Assembly (NCBI GenBank): GCA_964390495.1
Contig: CAYMIN010000014.1
Location: 32,765-96,764 of the forward strand
DNA length: 64,000 nucleotides
Source of the DNA: UBA11051 sp964390495
GTDB lineage: Bacteria; Armatimonadota; Zipacnadia; Zipacnadales; UBA11051
Direction of reading: 5' to 3'
Below are positions 32,386-41,266 of this stretch, piece by piece. The notes below the pieces were generated by a model, which saw only the letters and a program-made list of their open reading frames with translations, ran no database searches and was not told the DNA's origin. How positions within the stretch are numbered: the first letter of the stretch is position 1; each line of letters opens with the position of its first letter. The position numbers were made by a program, and so were the translations under genes.

Positions 32386-34665
32386 TTACATCGCTCCTTC
32401 GGCCAACATCGCTGCGGCTTTGGCTGCAAAAGGCGAGGCGGGATAAAGCTCTAGCACGCGCTGGAAGTGGGCCCTAGCCGCCTCAAGCCGCCCGACCTTC
32501 AGCAAGCACAGCCCGGCCTGGTACTCGGCGATTGGCTTGAAGGGCTTGCTCTGCTTGCCCGACGGATCGGTAACGCTGAGCGCTTTCATGTACTCCAGCA
32601 GACACTGGTCATCTGCGAGTATTCCGGTCCGGAACAACTCCTCCGCTACATGGAAGCGCTGCTGTGACGACGACTTATCCGGCTTCAGCAGAGGCGGTGC
32701 AGGCTGAGACAGAAGCGTACGGATCGCCGGGCGCTCGACTGAGTTCTGATTGTCCGGTATTGCCAGCCGCTTGAGCGCTTCACCGGCCATCTCCGCCCAT
32801 TTGCTCTCAGGCCAATATGCCTGGCAGATTCTCCACTGGACACCTGCAGCCGTTTGCTTGCCCATCTGCTTGCAGAAGACACCGGCTCTATAGCAGGCCT
32901 CGGCCGCCAGTTTACCGGGCTCCCCATAGACGTTGTGCGATACTTTCATCATTTCCTTGAACGCATACAGCGGCATCTGATGTCGGTGCAGCATCTCGCC
33001 ATACGACATCCCGCGCTGCTGGTTGGTGTCGTACTTCAACTCCCAGTCCGGCAACGCGACGTACCAGTCGCTGCGCAACTCCCTCGGGTCGGTCTCCCCA
33101 GCGGACATCTCGAGCGCCCGCGCCGCCGCCTGTGCCCAAGTATCATCCGGCAGTGCCTTCGCCAGTTCCTGCCACCGGCGCCGCGCAGTTCCCGGGCTGC
33201 CGCGTAGATAATCGCACAACGCCACCCGGAACCGCGCCGCCGGCATGTATGAGCTAGGATAATACAGGGTCAGTACCTTGAGATAATCGCGGGTCGCGCC
33301 GACGTAATCCCCCGCCGCCAGCGCCATCTCGGCGGTCGCGAACCAGCGCTTGCCGCATTTGCTCGGGTCGGCTTCCAGGATCGGCACGCGCCCGACCGGA
33401 AAGGCTCGCAGCCAGCGGCGATGCTCATCGCTGAGGCTGGCCTCTCCGCCCAACTCCTTCAGGCTCTCGCGGGCCAGCTTAACCCAGTGCTGCTCCGGCA
33501 TTTTCTCCACGCCCGGCACCGGCTTGCCGACGTGCAGGACGGGGCTCTCCCACTCATGCTTGCCCTTGCGGGGGAACTCCTCCAGCAGCCGCTCCCATTG
33601 CAGCCGAGCGACCTCCGGCTGATTCAGCTTTTCCGCGCACTGGCCGGCTAGATAGAGCGCCCTGGCATCGTAATGGCTCGGGCCGAAGACGTTATAGATG
33701 ATGAAGCAGCGCCGCATCGCGCTGGTGTACGCCCCATCCGCGTAAAGCCTCTGAGCCATATGCAACTGCCACCCTGCCATGTCCTGAGGGACGAAGACCT
33801 CGCGTAGGGCGCCATAAACCTCGGCTGCGGGGGAGTTGATAGGCAAATAGCCACGGGCGGCGAAAATGGCCTGGCCCGCCTCGCTCAACATGCCGTCCAC
33901 ATAGGCATTGGCCAATTCCGGACTGCTGGGGTCACTGAGTACGCCGCAGCACTGCGGCGGGACGGCCCGGCAAGCTGTCATTGGCTCGTGGTACTCCGGC
34001 CCGATCGGTATGACCTCGACCTTGCCCTGTAGCTCCGGCCAACTGGTGGTCGAGCGCGGCACGATAGCCGCATCGGCCTGCCCCGCCAGGATCGGCTCAT
34101 GTAGTTTGCGGCCACACTTGAGCTCAACCGTCACATTGTTAAGCCACCGCTCGGCGAAGCCGGGATAGAACTTGGCGTCCACCATCGCCACCAGGTGTGA
34201 GGGGCACTTGCCTCGGGGCCGCATGGCAAAGGGCGCGTAGGCTATCCTGACACCGGCGCGTCCCAGGTCCTTGAGGTCTGTGATATTGGCCGGATTGCCC
34301 CGGGGTGTGATGATTACAAAGGGGTCTATGGCGAAGAATAGCGGCCCTTTGGCTAGCCGGTCCCGCTGCTTGAGGGCCTGCCAGCCAGGGCCGCCGCGCC
34401 CGACGATAACATCGGCCGGTGCGCGCGGGTCGGTGGCCAATTCCAGCAGGTATTGCACCGGCGCGGCGGTGTAGCGGACGCGGCAGTTGTGCTGCTGCTC
34501 GAACCAGCGCGAGTAGTCGCTGAGGCTCTCGTAGTTGCCCCCACATGACCATACCACCAGCGTCGGCTTCCACGGCGCCCACCAGGCTACTCCCAGCCCG
34601 ACGCTCACCGCCAGGGCCGTCAGGATTATCGTTGCACCTATGGTCGCTGTCTTGCGCTTGGGCAT
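32386..34665 (-). CDS. Periplasmic solute-binding protein (ModA/type 2-like) fused to TPR repeats
   Basis: A 759-residue protein. A signal anchor spans 9-29. Residues about 34-300 are a type 2 periplasmic binding domain of molybdate/sulfate style: LVVWSCGGNYESLSDYSRWFEQQHNCRVRY, split over strand and helix, then PADVIVGRGGPGW, FVIITPRGNP, DLKDLGRAGVRIAYA, LAGQADAAIVPRS and YVDGMLSEAGQAIFAARGYLPI. Normal ModA ends there (about 250 residues). Here about 450 residues of tetratricopeptide-like helices follow (ALYLAGQCAEKLNQPEVARLQWERL; final YQAGLCLLKVGRLEAARAHFQRVLELYP). No ABC permease or ATPase is adjacent. The ligand is unknown; coupling to a polyferredoxin suggests a redox-related role rather than plain uptake. 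Confidence 0.8.
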   Translation of the reverse strand: MPKRKTATIGATIILTALAVSVGLGVAWWAPWKPTLVVWSCGGNYESLSDYSRWFEQQHNCRVRYTAAPVQYLLELATDPRAPADVIVGRGGPGWQALKQRDRLAKGPLFFAIDPFVIITPRGNPANITDLKDLGRAGVRIAYAPFAMRPRGKCPSHLVAMVDAKFYPGFAERWLNNVTVELKCGRKLHEPILAGQADAAIVPRSTTSWPELQGKVEVIPIGPEYHEPMTACRAVPPQCCGVLSDPSSPELANAYVDGMLSEAGQAIFAARGYLPINSPAAEVYGALREVFVPQDMAGWQLHMAQRLYADGAYTSAMRRCFIIYNVFGPSHYDARALYLAGQCAEKLNQPEVARLQWERLLEEFPRKGKHEWESPVLHVGKPVPGVEKMPEQHWVKLARESLKELGGEASLSDEHRRWLRAFPVGRVPILEADPSKCGKRWFATAEMALAAGDYVGATRDYLKVLTLYYPSSYMPAARFRVALCDYLRGSPGTARRRWQELAKALPDDTWAQAAARALEMSAGETDPRELRSDWYVALPDWELKYDTNQQRGMSYGEMLHRHQMPLYAFKEMMKVSHNVYGEPGKLAAEACYRAGVFCKQMGKQTAAGVQWRICQAYWPESKWAEMAGEALKRLAIPDNQNSVERPAIRTLLSQPAPPLLKPDKSSSQQRFHVAEELFRTGILADDQCLLEYMKALSVTDPSGKQSKPFKPIAEYQAGLCLLKVGRLEAARAHFQRVLELYPASPFAAKAAAMLAEGAM

Positions 34666-34687
34666 CCTGGAATCCGTAAGGCGCTGG

Positions 34688-35635
34688 CTACTCGTCGGGA
34701 ATAAACCACGGGAACTTGGCCTTCAAGCGCCGGCGCATGTCCTCCAGACCATCGTCGGGCCAGCCCAGGTACGGCGGCCGCGTGCGCTGGTGACCGACCA
34801 ACATTCCCGTCGCGACCATCAGGCCCTTGTCTATCACCGGGTCCATCATACCCAGGCCCAGCTCTCCACACATGGCAATCGCAAACCGCGTTACCTCGGT
34901 CATTCCTCCGGCAATCTTTTCGGCTTCTTCCCAGTTGCCCGCCTCGGCCAAGTTGAACATCTTCGCGGTCAGCTCCGGCTGCCACAGCACCCAGGAGCTG
35001 TAGCTGCCGGGGGCGCCCATTTTCATCCCGCGCATCAGGTATGCCTCGCCGACGAAGTGGGCCAGTCCGGGCGTCCCGTCAATGACCTGCTGAAAGCTAT
35101 CTATCTCGAGCTCGCCGGGCCATTTGACGCCGATGAAATTGGGCGCTACCTGCACGATGTCGGCAAACTGCTCGCCCGAAAGACTCCACTTGGTGCGGCT
35201 GGAGTTGTAGCAGGTCAGGGGGAAATCCGGCACCGCCCTGGAGACATCGCCCCAGAACCTCAAAATCTCCGCCTCAGTCAGCTTCATCCAGAACGGCAAC
35301 GCCACCTGTCCCCCATCGGCTCCGGCCTGCTCGGCATACTTGAGCATGCGGATGACCTGGTGAGTGGCAGTGGCATGGCAGCCCACCTGCGTAGGAATCC
35401 CGCTGGGGCCGACCTGCTCGATGAATATATCCACGATACGGCAGAACTCGTCAAAATCTATCGCCTGCAACTCGCCGGTGCTGCCGAAGGTGTAGATGCC
35501 GTGCGGCTGAGCGGCGACCAGGCGCTGCAGGTTCTCGCGGAAGGCCGGCTCATCCAGCTCGAAGTTCGCGTCCCATGACAGCGGCGCCGCGGCCCATATA
35601 CCTTTGAGGTTATCTCTATTCAGTCGGCTGGACAT
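34688..35635 (-). CDS. Dihydrodipicolinate synthase/N-acetylneuraminate lyase family aldolase
   Basis: 315 residues from ATG 35635 (AAAAGGC upstream, overlapping the stop of the gene before it by 20 bp). It is a Schiff-base aldolase of the DapA/NanA barrel: the GSTGE carboxylate loop near residue 50, CYNSSRT where the conserved Tyr sits (normally YN.P), and GVKWPGE with the catalytic Lys. The family condenses or cleaves pyruvate with aldehydes. Lack of the diaminopimelate pathway nearby, and the glycan-type neighbours, point to a sugar-acid aldolase/dehydratase role rather than lysine synthesis. The next gene follows after 22 bp. Confidence 0.85.
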   Translation of the reverse strand: MSSRLNRDNLKGIWAAAPLSWDANFELDEPAFRENLQRLVAAQPHGIYTFGSTGELQAIDFDEFCRIVDIFIEQVGPSGIPTQVGCHATATHQVIRMLKYAEQAGADGGQVALPFWMKLTEAEILRFWGDVSRAVPDFPLTCYNSSRTKWSLSGEQFADIVQVAPNFIGVKWPGELEIDSFQQVIDGTPGLAHFVGEAYLMRGMKMGAPGSYSSWVLWQPELTAKMFNLAEAGNWEEAEKIAGGMTEVTRFAIAMCGELGLGMMDPVIDKGLMVATGMLVGHQRTRPPYLGWPDDGLEDMRRRLKAKFPWFIPDE

Positions 35636-36611
35636 CTTCTTGCCTTTTTGGGTTGACCTTCTCCGGGTGAGTGTTCTTGACCGCAAGCCATCTGATCACC
35701 TCCGGGAGCATCCCGGCGGTGCCATTGGCTTCATCCGCGATTTCCGGGTGCGAACTGAACAGCACCACCCGGCCCTTCCCGTAGAAGCCATATATGATAC
35801 AGGGGTGCCCCGCAAAGAAGCTGGCAGGCTTGGCGCAAACGTGGTCAGGATTGAAGTCCACCGTGCCGTTGCTTCCGGTGAAGGTTGCCGCCACATGCAG
35901 CGGCCTGTCCGGATCATTTATCTCCCACAGTGGCCCGTTAGCGTGGCGGATCGTGCCCACTGTCGGCGGAAGATACGCAGCGGAGGTGAATACCTCGCAG
36001 GCGCGTGGCTCCATTCTGATTTCCAGATCCCCGCCACCGGTACACGTGGCTAATACCTTCACATTGGCGAGGCCGAGGCAATAGTCATACGGGCCGAACG
36101 AGCCGGCATAGGCGCCGCCGCAGATGCCCAGGAAACCGCCGCCGCTGCTCACAAACTCACGTATCCTCTCATGCCCCGCCCCGCCCAGGGCCTGGGCGTG
36201 CCTGCTGGAGCTGCCGCCTCCAGGGAAATAGAACACGTCATACTTATCCGTGCTCAATTCATCCTTGACATCAGCGAACTTGATGCCGGTCGAGACGATC
36301 TCGGTGCCCGCGACCGCCGACAGATAGCCGCCTATGCAGCTTCTGCAGGGGACGCCGCCTTCGCCTTCCGCAGTATGGACGATATACGCGACCCTGATGG
36401 CGCGCGAGTCATTGGCTATCGGCTGCTCTTGCGGCCGCGAATCATCGTCAGCCGACACGCCCGCCTGCCCAGCGGTCGCCTTCAGCCAGTGATAAAGACC
36501 GGAGTGAGGGCTGTCGCATCGCGCCTCGCGCTCTGCAGGGCAGTGCGCCGGCCATACCTGTGCCACGATGCCCAGACTCAGACATAGCAGAACAATCGCC
36601 ACACGTCTCAT
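35616..36611 (-). CDS. Secreted BPL_N-domain (GATase1-like) protein
   Basis: 331 residues from ATG 36611 with GCAGG 7 nt upstream; a GTG-ATG pair at 36632/36629 is an alternative. It begins with a signal peptide (MRRVAIVLLCLSLGIVAQVWPA). The rest matches the biotin-protein-ligase N-terminal (BPL_N) class of glutamine-amidotransferase-like domains: VAYIVHTAEGEGG, YDVFYFPGGGSSSRHAQAL, FVSSGGGFLGICGGAYAG (Cys164 at the nucleophile elbow) and GRVVLFSSHPEIAD. These are often found secreted in environmental bacteria and have no established reaction. It is the first gene of a - strand run of six. Confidence 0.75.
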   Translation of the reverse strand: MRRVAIVLLCLSLGIVAQVWPAHCPAEREARCDSPHSGLYHWLKATAGQAGVSADDDSRPQEQPIANDSRAIRVAYIVHTAEGEGGVPCRSCIGGYLSAVAGTEIVSTGIKFADVKDELSTDKYDVFYFPGGGSSSRHAQALGGAGHERIREFVSSGGGFLGICGGAYAGSFGPYDYCLGLANVKVLATCTGGGDLEIRMEPRACEVFTSAAYLPPTVGTIRHANGPLWEINDPDRPLHVAATFTGSNGTVDFNPDHVCAKPASFFAGHPCIIYGFYGKGRVVLFSSHPEIADEANGTAGMLPEVIRWLAVKNTHPEKVNPKRQEDVQPTE

Positions 36612-36773
36612 GATGAACCTGCTTTGCATCACTCAAGGCGCCAGTATTCCGCATCTGAACGCTATTGCTGTTCGGAGAACTCTCGACAGGCTAGCCCGAG
36701 CAATCCACAAAACGCGTGGCTCGGCCCGCAAAAGAGGGACTGTCCCCTGCGTACCAGAAGCAGCGTCTTACGC

Positions 36774-36816
36774 TTTCGACAAGCTCACGGCTCTGGCTAC
36801 CCTGAGCGAAGTCGCA
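36774..36816. repeat. Imperfect inverted repeat of the TTCGACaaGCTCA..TGAGCgaaGTCG type
   Basis: TTTCGACAAGCTCACGG and CCCTGAGCGAAGTCG are partial reverse complements and form a long imperfect hairpin. A fragment of the same type (CTGTCGAAGG) occurs near 2200. A nearby AGAGGGACTGTCCCCTGCG (about 36733) is itself palindromic (GGGACTGTCCC) and has a relative at about 28763. Confidence 0.5.
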
Positions 36817-36860
36817 GGGAGCAACGTCGCAGAGCAGCCCGAGGTCGTTGCGGTCCGCGC

Positions 36861-38684
36861 TCACGGCTTGGGTGCCTGGTCCTCGATCTTCTTGATGAGC
36901 ATGCTCTCGCGCATCGGGTCACCGCCGCCGTAGAACCACGAGGTCGGCAGCACCTTCAGCCTGCTTGTGCCGGGGTTGATGACCTCCCCGGTCACGCTAT
37001 CGTGTACCGAGTAGGTGTGGAACACCAGCACGCGGTCCTCAGCAACGAACACCGAGGGGTATGACCAGCGGCCATAGCCTTCGGGCAGCGGCACTACATA
37101 GTCGTTGTCAACCTCGGGCGCAGCTACGCCCGGATGCACGCCATAGCAGCCCTCCGGACGGATCCGGCGGATCGGCCCCGGCTCAACGTGGGTCTCCTCA
37201 TGCAGCGACTCGATATTCTGAAAGTGCTCCCACAGCCCGCCGCCGTTTCTGCTGATGGCTGAGGACAGGCGCGTGCGGATGAAGCCCTGGCGAATCTCGC
37301 GCTCGCTCTGCTGGGTCCAAACCACCAGGAGATGGCCGGTCTGCGGGAACTTGCGGAGCTGGCCGGGTGCCTGAGTCCCTGCCAACTGCGTCGGTTGCAG
37401 GCGCGACCAGGTCTCCCCATTGTCCTCCGACCAGGCCTGGAACAGCCGGCCGAGGCCGGTCCGCACAATCATCATCAGCTTGCCCGGCTCGACCTCCACT
37501 ATTGACGGCTCGGGTGCACCCTCAGCCGGGCCGCCGGAGTCCATGACGATGAATAGCTCGCCATCGCTATTGGGTTGCCAGCTAGCGCCTTCGTCGTCGC
37601 TGTAGAGAACATAACTGGCGCAGAGATGGGCATCGAAGAAATGGGCATCGGTGGAGACGAAATTGCCGTTGAGATAGCCGCCGACAAAGGGCTTGCCCTC
37701 CTCATGCCAACTGCCCTGGCCGATGCCGAAATAGACGGGCAAGATGATGCGCCCGGAGGCGGTGCGGATCATCACATCCTGCAGCGCATGGGTGCGCAGC
37801 AGCGAGCGGTTCATCACCGCCGGCGGCGACCAGTTCCGGCCTTGATTCTCGGAGGTCCTGAAAACCATCTCGGTCTCGTAGTGGTTCGCGACACCGGAAT
37901 GGTAGCGCAAGGTGGCCAGACCGATGGCACCGCCGGCGAGGTTGACCAGGGAGGCACACTGGCCATCTAGCTGCTCGCCGTTTTCGTCCAGCGCCGGATA
38001 CGGCTCGGACCAGGTTATTCCGCCGTCATCGCTGTAGAGAAACTCCGAGCCGGTGGATTCGAGAATGCGGCCGTCCTCCAACCCGACGAAGGTAACCGAG
38101 TGCCCGTAACTCTGCTCATGGATCGCCAAGACTTCCTCCGGTCTCGTCATTGGCACATTACTCATTTGATAGTCTCCTTTCAGCGGTGAGCCTAGCGAAC
38201 GCGGCCGCGGCCCCTCCGACGTCGGCTTGCGTTTGGCTAGCGCGTACCAGGCGCGCACACTGGGGTCGGGGGGCAGACCGATCTTCTCGAGGGCGTGAGC
38301 GGCAGCCCGCCGCATATTCCAGTCCGGGTCTTTGAGGGCTTCGCCCAGCAGCTCGACGGCCGGAGCACCGATCTTAACCAGGGCCTCCGCAGCCGCCCAG
38401 CGGACATCGGCATGCCAGTCTCCCAGCGCCTGACACAGCGGCTCGACGGCCCGCGCATCGCCGATCCAACCCAGCGCATCCGCCGCATGGGTGCGCACAT
38501 AGATGTAGCCCTCGCCGTCCTCGAGCGCCTCACACAACGGCTCCACGGCGGAGGGGCCAATACGCCCTAAGGCCCTGGTGGCGGCCAGCCGCAGGTCCCA
38601 GTTCTTGTCGGACAAGACCTTGATAAGACCCTGTACATTTCCACTCTTTTCCATCTTCTGGATGTTGGGCTTGAGTGGCCACAT
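36861..38684 (-). CDS. HEAT-repeat domain fused in frame to a sialidase-like (BNR) protein
   Basis: A 607-residue frame. ATG 38684 follows a strong GGAAGGAGG. Residues 1-150 are four HEAT repeats (RAVEPLCQALGDWHADVRWAAAEAL and similar), ending AWYALAKRKP, a tail seen in stand-alone bacterial HEAT proteins. Residues 174-607 form a six-bladed sialidase-type propeller with Asp-box motifs SDDGGITW, SENQGRNW, SDDEGASW and SEDNGETW. An internal ATG at 38165 (residue 174) has its own AAAGGAG 8 nt upstream, so the propeller may also be made alone, or a stop between two genes was lost. No export signal is present, so the propeller acts inside the cell if made as read. Specificity is unknown. Confidence 0.8.
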   Translation of the reverse strand: MWPLKPNIQKMEKSGNVQGLIKVLSDKNWDLRLAATRALGRIGPSAVEPLCEALEDGEGYIYVRTHAADALGWIGDARAVEPLCQALGDWHADVRWAAAEALVKIGAPAVELLGEALKDPDWNMRRAAAHALEKIGLPPDPSVRAWYALAKRKPTSEGPRPRSLGSPLKGDYQMSNVPMTRPEEVLAIHEQSYGHSVTFVGLEDGRILESTGSEFLYSDDGGITWSEPYPALDENGEQLDGQCASLVNLAGGAIGLATLRYHSGVANHYETEMVFRTSENQGRNWSPPAVMNRSLLRTHALQDVMIRTASGRIILPVYFGIGQGSWHEEGKPFVGGYLNGNFVSTDAHFFDAHLCASYVLYSDDEGASWQPNSDGELFIVMDSGGPAEGAPEPSIVEVEPGKLMMIVRTGLGRLFQAWSEDNGETWSRLQPTQLAGTQAPGQLRKFPQTGHLLVVWTQQSEREIRQGFIRTRLSSAISRNGGGLWEHFQNIESLHEETHVEPGPIRRIRPEGCYGVHPGVAAPEVDNDYVVPLPEGYGRWSYPSVFVAEDRVLVFHTYSVHDSVTGEVINPGTSRLKVLPTSWFYGGGDPMRESMLIKKIEDQAPKP

Positions 38685-38735
38685 AGCTAACCTCCTTCCG
38701 GCAAGCGAGGTTCTCCGTTCGTCTCTGTCAATCAG

Positions 38736-39521
38736 CTAGGCCCCAACGACAGTATTCTGCAGCGTCCCAATACCGTCAATGGCAACTTCCACCTGGTCGC
38801 CGGGGCGCAGGAATACCGGCGGCTGGCGGGTAAAACCCACCCCCGAAGGTGTGCCGGTCATGATTACAGTGCCAGGGCGCAAGGTGGCAACCTGCGAGCA
38901 GTAACTCACCAACTCCGCGCAGGAGAAGATCAAATCATTGGTATTGGACTGCTGCATGGTCTCGCCATTGAGCCTGAGGCTGATGGCGGCATTGTCGGGA
39001 TCCATATCGGTCTCGATCCAGGGCCCCAGCGGACAGAAGGTGTCAAAGCTCTTGCCTCTGGCCCACTGGCTGTCGTGCCGAAGCTGGCAATCGCGGGCGC
39101 TGACATCATTGCCGCAGGTATAGCCCAGGACGTACTCCAGCGCCTCCTCCGGCGACACCCTATGGCACGGTTGCCCGATGACGATTACCAGTTCGGCCTC
39201 GTAATCCACTTCGTTCGGGGCCATCACGGGCAAGATGATGTCAGCATCCGGCCCGATCACCGAGCTGGTGGCCTTGAGGAAGATGACCGGAGCCGGCGGG
39301 TACTCGAAGCCGGTCTCATCCGCATGGCCCTTATAGTTCAGCCCGATGGCGAAGACATCCGGCGGCTGCACCGGCGCGAGCAACTTCACCTCCGCCAGCG
39401 GATACTGCTCTCCGGTTTCCTCGATTCCATCCCATGGCTCCCCTGTGATTGCCACCACTTTGTCATCTTGGATTATCCCATAGCGGGATGTTTCACGTGA
39501 AACATACCTGGCTAGCTTCAT
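38736..39521 (-). CDS. Fumarylacetoacetate hydrolase family protein
   Basis: 261 residues from ATG 39521 (GGAG 7 nt upstream; an upstream in-frame ATG at 39542 has none). The FAH core is clear: IGLNYKGHADE, metal ligands Glu108 and Glu110 in DYEAELVIVIG and Asp139 in GNDVSARD, and PGTVIMTGTPSGVGFTRQPP near the end. Family members cleave C-C bonds in acylpyruvates, decarboxylate oxaloacetate or act on dehydrated sugar acids such as 2,4-diketo-3-deoxy acids. Beside a DapA-like and an enolase-type protein, a role in sugar-acid breakdown is plausible. It lies between the HEAT/sialidase gene and the dehydrogenase gene. Confidence 0.9.
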   Translation of the reverse strand: MKLARYVSRETSRYGIIQDDKVVAITGEPWDGIEETGEQYPLAEVKLLAPVQPPDVFAIGLNYKGHADETGFEYPPAPVIFLKATSSVIGPDADIILPVMAPNEVDYEAELVIVIGQPCHRVSPEEALEYVLGYTCGNDVSARDCQLRHDSQWARGKSFDTFCPLGPWIETDMDPDNAAISLRLNGETMQQSNTNDLIFSCAELVSYCSQVATLRPGTVIMTGTPSGVGFTRQPPVFLRPGDQVEVAIDGIGTLQNTVVGA

Positions 39522-39584
39522 TGCCTGTCTCCACCTTCGCAAATCGTGTCGGCCTCTCGGCCAACGGCGCTGCTGCGAGCGAAC

Positions 39585-40556
39585 TCACTCCAGCACTTCC
39601 GGGTTGACCAGGTGCTTGGGCCGCTGGCCTTTGAGGACCCTCGCTACCTCCATGGCTCCCAGACGCTGTAGCGAATCCAGCGCCTCGCCGGAGAACCACG
39701 CCGAGTGCGGCGTCAGGATAACATTGTCAAACCTCAGGAGCGGATGATCCCCGGGCAGCGGCGGCGTATCCTCGATGACATCCAGGCCGGCACCGGAGAC
39801 CTGCCCCTGCTCCAGGGCCTTGACCAGGGCGTCAGTGTCAATCAGGTCGCCGCGCGCGCAGTTGACTAGCACCGGCTGCCGCGCCATCGCCGCGAAAGCC
39901 TCCGCATCGAGCATGTGCCGCGTCTCCGGCGTGGAGGGCGCCTGGATGATGATGGCATCTGCGGCCCGCAGCAGCTCGGCGAGCTCGACGCCGGTCAGTT
40001 GCGGCGTGGCGGCGCTGTCGGCATAGGGATCATAGTAGATGATCCGCGGGCCGAAAGCCGAGAGCTTGGCGGCGATGCCCCGCCCGATCCGGCCTAGGCC
40101 GATGATGCCGACCGTCAGTGTGCTGATGCGCCTCAGCGGCTTGAGTTGGCCCAGAGCCCATTCGCCGTCACGCACCATCCGCTCCGCCTGAGGCAGCTTG
40201 CGCAGCAGCGCCAACGTCATGGTCACCGCCTGGTCGGATACTTCGTCCACGCAATAGTCGGGCACATTGGCGACCATGATGCCCCTCTTGGTGGCCGCGG
40301 GTATGTCTATGGTGTCCACACCGACGCCGTAGCGCACGATCACGCGGCACTGCGGCATCGCATCCATCACTTCGCCGTCTAGCGGGCCGTAGTAGGTGCC
40401 GAGAACCGCGTCGGCGCCGGGGACCAGCGCGATGACTTCAGCTTTGGTCTGGCACTGTCCCGCCACCAGCTCCGCCCCGACCTCACCCAGTATCTGTTTC
40501 TCCGGCTCCAGGTCGGGGAAAACGTAGTCGGTTACCACAACTTTGAAGCCACTCAT
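39585..40556 (-). CDS. D-isomer-specific 2-hydroxyacid dehydrogenase
   Basis: 323 residues from ATG 40556 (GGAGAGG upstream; the frame opens 96 nt earlier without support). The Rossmann motif GLGRIG is at 153-158, with YYDPYAD at the end of the next strand (Asp favours NAD). The catalytic triad of the family is Arg235 (NCARGDLID), Glu262 (VIEDTPPL) and His284 (TPHSAW). It interconverts 2-hydroxy- and 2-oxoacids such as glyoxylate, hydroxypyruvate or phosphoglycerate. No ACT domain is present, so it is unlikely to be the standard SerA. It is followed by the FAH-family gene. Confidence 0.9.
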   Translation of the reverse strand: MSGFKVVVTDYVFPDLEPEKQILGEVGAELVAGQCQTKAEVIALVPGADAVLGTYYGPLDGEVMDAMPQCRVIVRYGVGVDTIDIPAATKRGIMVANVPDYCVDEVSDQAVTMTLALLRKLPQAERMVRDGEWALGQLKPLRRISTLTVGIIGLGRIGRGIAAKLSAFGPRIIYYDPYADSAATPQLTGVELAELLRAADAIIIQAPSTPETRHMLDAEAFAAMARQPVLVNCARGDLIDTDALVKALEQGQVSGAGLDVIEDTPPLPGDHPLLRFDNVILTPHSAWFSGEALDSLQRLGAMEVARVLKGQRPKHLVNPEVLE

Positions 40557-40774
40557 GTTCGGCCTCTCCGGCGGCACAGCGTCGTGGAGGAAGCGCCCGA
40601 TACACTGACGAATACTATTCTTGTTCGCTGTGCCGGCCTGCAACACCTGCACCGCTGCTACACTCGATCGGTGCTATTGCGTCAGGTCACCCGCAGCGAA
40701 CCCAGTGAGCCGTGAGGCGCGGCTAAGAGGGACAGGCAACAGGTACAGTCGAATGAGAAGGTGGAGGTGGCACC

Positions 40775-41266
40775 GTGCCAAATGCTCAGATAAGGCTTTT
40801 CCGCCCTGAGGACCTACCTAGGCTGTGCGAGATTGCGGTGCGGGCATGGGAGCCGGTCTTTGCCGACTATTGCGCGCGCATGGGAGACGAGATGTTCGAG
40901 GCGGTGTTCGGGCCGGACTGGCGCGCCGAAAAGAGCCGGCAGATCGAGGACTTCTGCCAGAAACAGCCGCAGTGCTGCCTGGTGAGCGAGCTGGACGGCC
41001 AAGTGGTCGGCTTCATCACCTACTACCTCAAGCGGGACCGGCAGATCGGCGAGATCGGCAATAATGCGATTGACCCGGACTGTCAGGGGCAGGGACTGGG
41101 CACTGAGCAATACCGGGCCGTGCTCGAAGCCTGCCGGCTAGAGGGCATGCGCTTTGTCGCAGTCACTACCGGCCTGGACCCGGCTCATGCCCCGGCGCGC
41201 GCGGCCTATGAAAAGGCCGGCTTCAAGCAGATGGTGCCGATGGTGGAGTACTACCAGCGCCTGTGA
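40775..41266 (+). CDS. GNAT-family acetyltransferase
   Basis: 163 residues from a GTG at 40775, after GGAGGTGG. It has the typical GNAT fold: an N-terminal strand and helix IRLFRPEDLPRLCEIA, the acetyl-CoA loop CQGQGLGTEQYRAVLE (Q/R-x-x-G-x-G/A pattern near residue 108), and PARAAYEKAGFKQM at the end. It transfers acetyl groups to an amine acceptor that cannot be inferred. It is a single gene, divergent from the dehydrogenase (218 bp gap with no clear promoter). Confidence 0.85.
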   Translation: MPNAQIRLFRPEDLPRLCEIAVRAWEPVFADYCARMGDEMFEAVFGPDWRAEKSRQIEDFCQKQPQCCLVSELDGQVVGFITYYLKRDRQIGEIGNNAIDPDCQGQGLGTEQYRAVLEACRLEGMRFVAVTTGLDPAHAPARAAYEKAGFKQMVPMVEYYQRL

